Shown: piece after piece, positions 55,466 through 64,000 of the stretch
How the letters are laid out: every line of letters starts with the position of its first letter
Position numbering within the stretch: the stretch's first letter is position 1
Source: Nereocystis luetkeana
Taxonomy: Eukaryota > Sar > Phaeophyceae > Laminariales > Laminariaceae
Direction: 5' to 3'
Length of the DNA: 64,000 nt
Assembly: GCA_031213475.1 (NCBI GenBank)
Contig: JARUPZ010000023.1
Coordinates: 7,086,157-7,150,156 of the forward strand
Position numbers and translations under genes: made by a program
The notes under the pieces: model-generated
Told to the model about the DNA's origin: nothing
Databases searched by the model: none
Seen by the model: only the letters and a program-made list of their open reading frames with translations

Positions 55466-56029
55466 CCTTCCTAGACGTAGCACACTGTCAGGATAATTGT
55501 GCCTATTCCGTACCAGGTCCACACTCATCCAACACAGAAAAATCCTCTTGTCGTGACACTACAAGTAGCAGTGTATTCACCCCAAAAACAGAAATTCCAA
55601 AACCCACTATAGAACCAAACAGCTGCCTCCCTGCTGTCAAAACACCAAAACCTCCAAAACCCAGACTCAAACCAATTCAATCAAGGTGAAACAAAATATT
55701 GGCCTTACTCCAACCTCTTTCCGGTAATCAACATACAGCCTTCCCTATGGTAGGTTCAACTGCATGAAATAGGAAAAATAGTAGATTGGCCTTCCAGATT
55801 TCAGCACCAATCTCAATATAATCTCAAAAATGAAAGACTCTGAAATTCATCCATATTATATATCAGTCGAATACCAAATCAATATTATTCCCTCAACTAT
55901 CATACCAGCTTGTCATTCAATAACCATGTACCACTCAAAGCCTATAGCCTCTCTTCTGTGGGCACACATTTAATGACATTCAAGAAAAGCGTCAAACATC
56001 TCATTGACAATTTGACCAACACACTGCGG

Positions 56030-56519
56030 TCCTACAAGCCGGGTATGGGTATAGAGCACACCAGAGTTGTACGGTGAGATTCGACTCATGCAATAGGGCA
56101 TGCCCAAAAACTATACCAGCACATGTACCAATCTTCTCGTAGAAACCCCCCGAATACCAACGCAACTCTCCCAGGTTCTTAACTGGAACCATCTTGTCCA
56201 ATTCCTTGCCAAACTGGTCACACCTTGCCTTCTCCCCTACCGCAAAAATATCATCCACATGCACCACTATAGTCATCACTACTCTCCCCTCATCCATCAA
56301 ACGAAATACGCATGCATCAGCCAGACACTGTTCAAACCCTAAAGTCAGTAAGCACCTAGTGAGGTGAGCATGCCACTGCCTCGATGCCTGCTTCAAACCG
56401 TACAAGCTCTTGTTCAGTCTTACTATCTTCCCCGACAGTCTACCGCATCCCTGAGGCAAACGCATGAAAACATTTTCCTCAAGATCAGACTGCACGAAAG
56501 CCTGCTCAATATCAAAATG
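56030..56519 (-). pseudogene. copia reverse transcriptase fragment
   Basis: The minus strand encodes HFDIEQAFVQSDLEENVFM, RLPQGCGRLSGKIVRLNKSL, YGLKQASRQWHAHL, then HVDDIFAVG and KNLGELRWYSGGFYEK. This is the palm of a Ty1/copia reverse transcriptase, where YVDD is expected and HVDD is seen. No RNase H or integrase is visible around it, so it is a remnant. Confidence 0.85.
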
Positions 56520-57162
56520 GCAGTAGAACTTGTGTCGGCAAGATCTGTCTGGAAGAAGCTACACACAATGTCAAGCAAAAACGAACCACTCTACCTGCGC
56601 TTTTTACATAGCAGTACCGAGCAAAATAATAAAAAAGACACAACAAAAACACTATCAATACCAACCGTTACCCAATATAATAGTACCACTACAACCACAC
56701 ATCACGACCGTCGAGCATCCACCTCATTTTCTCTGTTCACCATGCCCGGTCGTGATTTGGTCCTCTCGTCAACCGTCCACCTGATGCAATCAACGCAGTG
56801 CAGTCTCCAAGCAGAGATTCGGCAAATCATCGACAGCGAAAGGGGGGAAAAGCAAGGGTACTCGAATGAGGGAATCTGGTGACTCTTCATCCTATCGGAC
56901 GAAACATTAATAACTTGGTGATAGTTGGAAGAGAATATCACCCGCATGGCCTGTGTACACCTCAAATATTGTCTGTGAGGGGAGCAACCAGGGTCATGCA
57001 AACTACCAATCAAGATACCCGGTATTCCGTGTGAATTTCCGATGTGCTCAAACTGAACTCTCATACTACCCTCCCTAGTTTGTGCCCATCGCGAACATTA
57101 TATATACCAGTCAAGTTTTCTATCCTCCAGCCGCGCTCGTCTCAGTAGTTTTTGTCTGTGAG

Positions 57163-57454
57163 GGGAGCATTCGCGCCATAAGGCGGTGGAAGGAGAGAAG
57201 ATAAATATCAATTATTTTAGCGTACTGTTAATAGTGTACTGAGAGCAAGGGGGCCACGTTCCCCTAGACTCTAGAAGACCCCTGAAAGCAGGTCAAACAC
57301 AATTTTATGCAACTCCTCGGGGAAACACTAATCCCGCCGCAATCTCCGTAGATATATTGGAGTGACACAACAGTTACTCAAGACACTTGAACTAATACGA
57401 CAATGACACGTATCAGACATGTGTACGGCTACATCATACGACCATGTCCGACAG
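57163..57454 (-). repeat. 5' LTR of the copia-type element
   Basis: It matches 55174-55465 at a constant offset of 1,989 bp, with one difference noticed by eye (C at 57439, where the partner has G at 55450). On the minus strand it starts TGTCGG. The true end may extend to about 57156 (CCCTCACA), because the partner LTR looks trimmed at that edge. Confidence 0.82.
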
Positions 57455-57824
57455 TTTTCTCCTGAAGCATGGCGGCGGGACTCTTGGCATTATCAAGTCG
57501 CCAGTTTGCGACTATTATTATTATGAAAAAACTGTATTCACACCTCTGTCCGCTTTGCATAGTAATTTGGTGTATTTTTCTTTTCTGAGCGAAGCGCCTT
57601 GTATAGAGTACCAAAATATGTCACGAGGATCGCAACATAAAAGCGAAGTAAAAAGTAAGATTGACAAGATATATCTGTACAAAACCAACACGTCGCAGCC
57701 GCAGTACCAAGAAAACCCGCTGTACTGCTTGCTGTGCAACCGATTGGGGACCACGACTCTTGCTGCAAGCCAAGAGCGGGGCTACTGTAGAGTAACTGAA
57801 ATGGTAGTAGTAGTATGCCAGTCG

Positions 57825-58275
57825 ACGGCCAAGGACTATCTCCATCGGCCTCTGATTACCCACCCTGGAGAGATAAAATAACTCGATCACCAGTAGCTTA
57901 CCCAGCCCTGTTTTACCTTTGTGCTGCTGCAAGCCTGCAGTTCGGGTCCTACATCCCTCTGGCCGCGCTATAGCACTACAACAGCTGAGACGATCGTCAT
58001 CTTGGGTTGACCCTGAAAGGGTAGTAGTAGTAGTAATAGTAGTAGTATGGTAGTATTAAGAGTAGGAGGCTCTCATACTGCGACGGCCAAGGATTATCTC
58101 CATCGTCATCTCAGCGGATTATCCGCGCTGGGGAGATAAAACAACCCGACCACCAGTAGCTTACCCAGCCCTGCTTTACCTTTAGTGCTGCTGCAAGCCT
58201 GCACTTCGGTTCCTACATCTCTCAGGCCGCGCTACAGCACTACAGCTGAGACGGTCGTCCTCTTGGGTTGACTAC
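57825..58275 (+). repeat. Direct duplication of about 180 bp with a trinucleotide spacer
   Basis: The blocks 57828-58012 and 58088-58272 share CGGCCAAGGA, CACCAGTAGCTTACCCAGCC and GCTGCTGCAAGCCTGCA. A GTAGTAGTA run separates them (58020-58060). Confidence 0.75.
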
Positions 58276-58319
58276 TTTAGGCATAAATGCGGTGCAAACA
58301 GAGCGTAGACGACGGGCGG

Positions 58320-58745
58320 TATGATGGTATGTAATATGGGATATGTTGGTGGTAAGGGATACCATGGTATGTGACGACGGACGGGATGATGGCATGAAAT
58401 ATGGGATATGTTGGTGGAATCGTATATGGGAAAAATACCGTATGTGGTATGGTATGTGTTGACGTTATGGTACGGGAAAAACACAGTATAAGGTATGGTA
58501 TGTTTGCGGTATGGTATCATGGTACGGTGTTGTGGGTGTATTATATGGCTAAATTTGCCTGGTGGTACAGTGTGTTTCAGTATATAAGGCCCGTAAGGGT
58601 CGAATACGTCGTACGAATATCATCTGTAACGACCTTATACATCGACTATTGGAAAGTGTTCAAAGATATAAGGCATGCGGACAGAGACAGATTTGCATTT
58701 ACCGCAGCTGAGACTCATTTTTACAAACTGAGAATAGCTGAAGTT
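58320..58745 (-). repeat. CATACC-rich dispersed repeat, copy 3, inverted
   Basis: Reverse-complement copy: GGTATGGTATGT arrays, then TGGCTAAATTTGCCTGG, then the GTAAGGGTCGAATACGTC block. Confidence 0.72.
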
Positions 58746-58866
58746 GTTGAATATATGTATGGCCTACATTGTACCAAATGGGATATGGTGGGCCTCCGGT
58801 GGCTCCTGCGGAGGGCTGGTTATATCTCTGAACCACTATTAATTAAGTGGGAGCAGGGTATCCTGT

Positions 58867-59095
58867 GTCCCTGATGGCTTGGCAGGTAGTTCGCGTGCCT
58901 ATCAATATCAATTTCGTGGGTTCGAGTCTCACCGAGTGCGTGCTCGTAGGGACTTTTTCTTGCATAAAAATGATCACGAGCGGAAAGCGCGAGATCGTGA
59001 GTTAGCTACATTCGACGAAAATCGACGAGCAGTGGGAATGCTGAACCATATGCGCGACAAAAAATGAAGGCACGCACCGGGGGGGAAAAGGGACG
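58867..59095 (+). mobile_element. tRNA-derived SINE, copy A
   Basis: An A-box-like TGGCTTGGCAGG (58875-58886) and a B-box GGTTCGAGTCT (58919-58929) inside a five-pair T-stem (GTGGG/CTCAC), followed by a non-tRNA tail (GTGAGTTAGCTACATTCGA, GTGGGAATGCTGAACC). The acceptor stem is not paired, so this is not a functional tRNA gene. A homologous inverted copy is at 15126-15353. Confidence 0.7.
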
Positions 59096-59875
59096 ATACC
59101 TGTGACCACAGCTTTCCCAGAAGAAGAACGCTGAGGGTAAAACTTCCCACGCGTTAGGATGGAACGTGAAAGTGACGATTAAAAATAAATTAAAAAAGGG
59201 TGCCAGGTGGTAAAAAAGTACGTGCAAATCTAATAGCCTTGCACGTATGTCCTTTTTCTCCGCTGGTGTTCTTCCCCCCGTATGATACAGATATTGGCGT
59301 TTGTCGTGCATTGGGTTCAATATTCCCACAACTGGTCTACTATTTTTTTCAATTTCGGCACATCACGCCTTCACGCTTTCAGCGACGGAAGAAGACATAT
59401 CAGATGCCTTCACTGTCAACAAGTTACATCCAATTGCCAAGTACTTTCGTTGACAAAAATCTTCTACCCGTACGCACAGTCGAGCTGTTGTAGGCGTTCT
59501 TCCGAAACAAAACCCCCTGGCATTGCAGCTGTGCAATGCAGTTACACTTGATACACTAAATTAATACCTGGTACGAATGACGCCGACGTATAGTTGACTA
59601 ACAGGAGTTTTTTCAGCCGAATCCCCTCAATACCAACCAAACATTATACTCCGATATATGTAGCAAACCCCCGCGAATTTAACCGCAAGGCCAACAGAAG
59701 AACAGTCAACAGGAGAAAACAAGGAGAGCTTCCAACTAACCTGGGTGTTGAAACTACACTACATTTCTGCCACGGTGATAAACTGACACATTCCGACATG
59801 TGTGAAACACTTGCCGAAACAATAAAGAACGACTTACGTAGCTCTCGATCGTTCGCGGTGTTTTGGGGACTTCTT

Positions 59876-61066
59876 TCAGGATTTCGTGCTCGCGAACAAC
59901 ACCAAAAACGATAGGGAGGACCCGGCCAATAGCCCGGTGCTCAGGAATAAGACCATCGCCGTTCCTGCCCACGCCCCGCTCTGCGAGCCGGCCATCATGC
60001 TCAAACTGCTTACGTACCCGTTCGTGAAGGCAAATGCGGGCATGATGGACAGGGGGAAAGCGTCGGCCGAGAGCCAGTATCGAAACCGCGCATGCTGCGA
60101 ACGGCAAGACAGCATGAGCGGAATAAATACAATTCGCGACAGCGAGGCGGCTGGCAGCCAAGCCGTCGGCAGGACCACCGCAGCACCCGCCGCTAGTCTT
60201 CCTAGCAAATCGAAGGCGTTAAAGGACACGAAAGAGAACAAAGTGAACACATCTCCTGCGAAGAAGCGAGACCGCCCCGACTGGCACCGCCTTGAAGATT
60301 CGATCTCCGATGTAGCCCCTGGGAACACCGAGAGAGTTACGGTGAAAACGAAAAACACCGCAAACGCGTAGCGGGATATTGGAGCCAGTTTCGCCCGGAA
60401 CCCATCCAATGTGGTCGTTGTGTGGTCGTTGTAGGCAGCAACATCGTCACACCGCCGTTTTTCTTCCTCTTCTTTGTCACACATTCTTGAGTCCGACAAG
60501 GGTTTGCCGACTGGCAAAAGCGGTACCGGCAGCGTCTCCACAAGGCGTCTGTACATGGAAGACCCCGGGCTTACCGACGGCGCTACCATCGGACGCCTTC
60601 CAGCGAGCCAACACCCTCTGCTGTCACCACTGCTCCCGCCATCGATGTCATCTTCGGAGATATTTTGAACTTGGATGCGTTCAACACCATTGCCGACAGC
60701 GCCTGCATAGAAAATCGTCAGCGGGAGTCGCTCCAGAATGGGGTAGGACAGGATGCATCCCACCAGGACAAGAACGGCAATGCTGAAGTACACCACAGTA
60801 CTCCAGTCTCTCGTGTACGCCACACACGAGGACTCTAATGGGGCCTCTAGGGCTTGAACCAGGTGGCGGTCCGTGAAGAGGTCGGCCCGTCTGCGGGACG
60901 CGTTCGTAAGGTGATCAAAACCCGAAATACACGATCGGTCGTCGGCGCCAGCCAATCTGGTGAACAGTCCCGCCAGAGAAACCGCAAGACCTGCTAGGCC
61001 TTGACCGGCCATCATGGCTTGGGTGTAGCGCGGCGGGAAGGCGCTTGCCATGGAAAAAAGGCTCCC
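59876..61066 (-). CDS. Terminal exon of the ENT gene
   Basis: 396 codons plus stop. It begins GSLFSMASAFPPRYTQAM directly after the acceptor at 61067-61068, includes helices 5-6 and a long loop with acidic and Cys/Lys-rich parts (DKEEEEKRRCDD), and then the C-terminal helices ending SFLVLFASTKS. The plus-strand open frames across this segment are shadows. Confidence 0.9.
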   Translation of the reverse strand, partial: GSLFSMASAFPPRYTQAMMAGQGLAGLAVSLAGLFTRLAGADDRSCISGFDHLTNASRRRADLFTDRHLVQALEAPLESSCVAYTRDWSTVVYFSIAVLVLVGCILSYPILERLPLTIFYAGAVGNGVERIQVQNISEDDIDGGSSGDSRGCWLAGRRPMVAPSVSPGSSMYRRLVETLPVPLLPVGKPLSDSRMCDKEEEEKRRCDDVAAYNDHTTTTLDGFRAKLAPISRYAFAVFFVFTVTLSVFPGATSEIESSRRCQSGRSRFFAGDVFTLFSFVSFNAFDLLGRLAAGAAVVLPTAWLPAASLSRIVFIPLMLSCRSQHARFRYWLSADAFPLSIMPAFAFTNGYVSSLSMMAGSQSGAWAGTAMVLFLSTGLLAGSSLSFLVLFASTKS

Positions 61067-62266
61067 CTGAACGTGGAAGGCGGCAAGTACGCGAAAAGAT
61101 GCAGTGATCCAACACTTCTAATGAATGTGATGGCGATGTCTGCTTGATATAGGTGGGAAAAATACGAAAGCGGTGTCGGGAAAGGCGAACACCACAATGT
61201 TGACGCGCATACTCATCACGCGACGTATTACAAAATACTCTATCTAGGCCGCTTCATTTGCAAGGAGGCCTCAGCCCATCGACAACATAATCTGCCGATA
61301 TTACAAAAACAGCCATCCAAAAATATGAGATACATGAGTGTAATGGCCGAGAAGCCGCGGAGGAGAGCACAGTGGTGATTCATCATACCTGCAACACCGC
61401 AGTAGCTAGGCCAGACGTGACGATGAGACCCAACGTCAAGAAAAACAGAAGCCCGGCGCTCGCCTGTTCAACCAACACAAGGACGCCGCACCCAACGAAC
61501 GTCAACAGGGATACCGCCAGCGATCCCATGATCCGACCGCGAATCCTCCGATGCTCTTCAAATCTGAGCGCAGGAGGCAAGACAGGCGCCGGAAGATGGA
61601 GTCGCAGGTACCAAATCAGCATATTTAAACACGATACGATACGGCAGCTGATGTTCAACTGCGTGTGCAGCAAGAGCCGCCCCATCGGGCCTACACTAAA
61701 GCTCCCACTATACCCGTCGAAGTGCTGGTTGGAGTACGAGCGGATACTGTCCTACCTTTGGTCCAGCAAAAGCCAATCTTAGTCCCAACGGACACAGCGG
61801 GACCACATCGCGGGGTCAGCGCAAACTGACGTGCACGGAACAGCGCAACGTAGACCAAGTTCCGGGCATTCTCGTAAATTGTGGTGCCTAATTTCGTTGG
61901 AGTGGCAACGCGCCAGAGGGGCGCGACTGAAACTCAGCAAAATCGGCACGGGTTTTGCTAGCTAGTGTAGATATTCAGAGCTTATACGTATCTGAACATA
62001 TAACTATTTGATCCGTTGCTCGCGATGCAAACGAATAACACCTTATCCTGATGGCCTACCCCTGATACGGGAACTAGAAACGGCAGAGCTTCGTATTGTG
62101 CGGGGACTAACCTGAGAGTAATCAGCAGACCCATGATCGCGGCCAGGTTGTACGCGAACGCAAAGAAATCTTCGAAGCTTGCCTCGAACATGGAGCCACA
62201 AAAACGCCGACTGTAGTAGCTCTGAGCATTGATGAAGACGTTCCATGGGAACAGCTGCCCGATGCC
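59876..62266 (-). CDS. Equilibrative nucleoside transporter (SLC29 / ENT family), 5' end not found
   Basis: Exons: 62266-62112, 61563-61389, 61066-59876, with GT-AG ends and consistent phases, giving 506 visible residues. ENT hallmarks appear in order: GIGQLFPWNVFINAQSYY (helix 1 end), FAFAYNLAAIMGLL, the FEEHRRIRGR loop, GLIVTSGLATAVLQ joined to GSLFSMASAFPPRYTQAMM, and GQGLAGLAVSLAGL. A large hydrophilic loop with SEDDIDGG follows, then NGYVSSLSMM and AGTAMVLFLSTGLLAGSSLS near the C-terminus. ENT proteins carry nucleosides or nucleobases across membranes by facilitated diffusion. The first half of helix 1 and the start codon were not located; an upstream exon is needed that ends in phase 0 before 62266. 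Confidence 0.88.
61389..62266 (-). CDS. Upstream exons of the ENT gene
   Basis: Exon 62266-62112 encodes 51 codons from GIGQLFPWNVF to GLLITL and leaves AG. Exon 61563-61389 supplies the third base of Arg and encodes FEEHRRIRGRIMGSLAV through TSGLATAVLQ at GTATGA. The join yields the charged loop between helices 2 and 3 followed by two hydrophobic helices, as in the family. Confidence 0.86.
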
Positions 62267-62530
62267 CTGTTCCATCACCAAATTTGCAGCATTGGTACGG
62301 AAATGGTGGGGGAGAGCGTACATTACAACACTACAGAAGCACCAACGGTTATCAATAGTGTTGGCAGGTCGTGGTTGACGACGGCTTGAAAAAGGACGGC
62401 CGATATTCGTACCAAGACGGGGCAGGTCCATTGCTTTCGCACGCTCTCGCTTGCTCGGGTCGCCCCCGGCCGCGGCTGCATGGCATGGAGTAATCACGGT
62501 TGAAACACTTGCTCAGTGATACTCACGGCC

Positions 62531-62715
62531 TCTTTTGATGGTGCCAAAGTGAGCATCTTGAGTAGTTGGGGGAACGAAAGTTTGTGCTGCGCTGTCTGTA
62601 TAAATTTGGGGGACGGCCTCGAGCACTTTAATATTTTCTTCCCACGACCCTTGAGTCCTCCTTACGATGTATGGTACCACGGGTGAATACTCAAGAAAAG
62701 CTATCTGCACAGCGC
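62531..62715 (-). CDS. Candidate upstream exon near the ENT gene
   Basis: A stop-free minus-strand stretch containing SWEENIKVLEAVPQIY and PTTQDAHFGTIKRG, ending at a perfect GTGAGT donor (about 62526). It could be an N-terminal hydrophilic exon of the ENT gene, but it leaves one base, and no exon with a matching two-base start and helix 1 was found between it and 62266. Boundaries are approximate. Confidence 0.25.
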
Positions 62716-62722
62716 CACGCAA

Positions 62723-64000
62723 GCGAAGCCTTGGAAAGAGCGGAGGTCACGCTTTCTCACGTCGGGTGAGCGCGCCATAATAGGGCTTGCCACCAATAGA
62801 CAACCCCAACGCGATACACGATACAAGTCTAAGCACGTTGCTTAGTTTAGTTTGGTGATGTCTTGAAGCAGCAAACACGTACCTTTCTCTGCGTCGATTT
62901 GCTTCTGTACTCTCCATTTGCCTTTTTTGATTGACGTGCCCACGAAGTTTTCTACGCTAGTAGTTGTATTCTCACGTTTAGTTTATTTAGGTCACACTTT
63001 CAGTGAGGTCTGACCGTCGCCCACCCCAACTGTTAAGAGGTTGCTTTGGAAACACAGGTACTCCCTTCCAGATTTGCCTACACTGCAGCCCCTCCGCTGT
63101 CACTTGACGGGTCCTGAGTGCTTTTTCAGAAGACCAACAATATCCAATGGGGCTCCGAGGAAAAGCCTGATTAGATGGGGCTCGGCTGTTCCTCTCATGA
63201 ACCCCTGTTCACTATACAAAGAGGCCTTGCAAGTAATACGACTCGGCACCCTTGTCTTCTTAATCCTGGACCGTTACTTGTACAGGCCTTCCAGGGCAAT
63301 TTCATAAGAACGCTTCGTACGATTTCAAGTGCTATTTTTCGTTCCGAGTCTGTGTATATGTACACCTGGTATTTATATGTATAAATGCACTTTTTTGCAC
63401 TTTTGCCAGGTCTTCTCCGGCGGCGGGTGTTTTATCGCGCTCTAGGCTGCGGAGCACGCAAGGGGGCCGCGGGTGCACAGTATGACGCAAGTTTGGGCCC
63501 CGGTTGGGCTCTATGGCGCGTGCTCTGGACGTAAAAAGCCACGCGAGCTGGCTCTTTTTCAAGGGATCGCGTTACGTCCCGCTGGGCCAAGCAGGTCCAT
63601 GGAACCCCCCGAAAACCATTTATTTCCATTTTTTCAACATTGGGTTTTGTTTGTCGCTCTGCTGCTGTTTCTGAAGTATCACAACAACCCTCAAAGGCTA
63701 GGCAGCCACGGTACAGCATCCGCCGCGCTTCAAGCTTTCCCGTTGTAGCAGTCACAAACGGAGCTTCTGCGCGTGTGTATGGGTGTGTGTCATCCGAGGA
63801 TCTAACAGCAGTAGGAGCCAGGACCAGTCTCAAGAAGAGACGCGCAATTTCAGCTTTGGATTTGTTTCTGCTGTACTATCTGCTGCTGCTGTGTATATAC
63901 CTGTATCACACCGTTAGGGGTGGGACTGAAATATTTTTAGACTTAAAAAAGTCACAAAAAAAGTCAGCGGTTGTTGGCTGGGAAAAAAGAATCTTTAAGA
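62723..64000. other. Right-edge sequence without supported genes
   Basis: No exon could be supported. 63415-63480 contains, inverted, a block related to 54345-54420 (a GCGGGCCCCGCAG-like core followed by a GAGAAAAGACCCGC-like stretch), so part of this edge is dispersed repeat. Confidence 0.4.

Larger units (their letters stand above)
55174..57453 (-). mobile_element. Internally deleted Ty1/copia-type LTR retrotransposon
   Basis: Two direct repeats of about 290 bp (55174-55465 and 57163-57454) flank about 1.7 kb of lower-GC sequence carrying a copia reverse transcriptase fragment on the minus strand. On that strand the repeat begins TGTCGGACATGG, preceded at the 3' LTR by a purine tract (AGGAAGG) suited to be the polypurine tract. 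A full copia element is about 4-5 kb, so gag, protease and integrase are missing or unrecognisable. Confidence 0.8.
46456..59875. other. Gene-poor repeat block between the MFS and ENT genes
   Basis: Apart from the listed repeats, the foldback element, the SINE and the copia remnant, I could not support a gene here. Weak candidates are the Ser/Gly/Asp-rich frame at 50180-50420 and the open stretch at 54570-54740. Both are listed separately. Confidence 0.5.

Noticed and set aside
58867-58950. Possible tRNA gene
   Set aside because: A and B boxes and a T-arm are present, but the acceptor stem does not pair and a homologous SINE body follows.
59886-60371. 161-codon open frame antisense to the ENT terminal exon
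   Set aside because: The opposite strand has clear ENT motifs; this is a shadow.

Overview
The window is nuclear DNA from a eukaryote with intron-rich genes. Typical introns are roughly 0.5-2.5 kb with GT-AG ends, there are degenerate non-LTR and LTR retrotransposons, and there are many small dispersed inverted repeats. The combination of dense introns, moderate GC and these element types looks stramenopile-like, possibly a brown alga. That is an inference from style; no marker gene settles the organism.

Most long open frames here are shadows. The real coding sequence is short exons, which I recovered by reading splice sites and testing whether reading phase carries across each intron. Three genes result. 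(1) Minus strand, 26476 down to about 660 and running off the left edge: one very large gene of at least 32 exons, about 5.7 kb of coding sequence (about 1,890 residues visible). It encodes a mainly coiled-coil protein with three WW-like domains near its N-terminus. (2) Plus strand, 26808-46455: a complete nine-exon major facilitator superfamily transporter of 600 residues. Its first transmembrane helix is on an exon separated from the rest by a 14.4 kb intron. Genes 1 and 2 are divergent, with 331 bp between start codons. (3) Minus strand, 62266-59876: an equilibrative nucleoside transporter (SLC29 type) whose first exon or exons were not found.

The 14.4 kb intron (26959-41340) holds a decayed LINE and several families of dispersed duplications. 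Downstream of the MFS stop, 46.46-59.87 kb appears almost gene-free. It contains a four-copy tandem repeat of about 245 bp, three copies of a CATACC-rich repeat, a 1.7 kb foldback element with arms of about 700 bp, and a shrunken copia-type retrotransposon with near-identical LTRs. tRNA-derived SINEs and palindromic MITEs are scattered through the introns and spacers.

The strongest observations are the giant WW/coiled-coil gene, the identical intron position in two of its WW domains, the very long first intron of the transporter, and the foldback element. No CRISPR array, rRNA gene or intact tRNA gene was seen.
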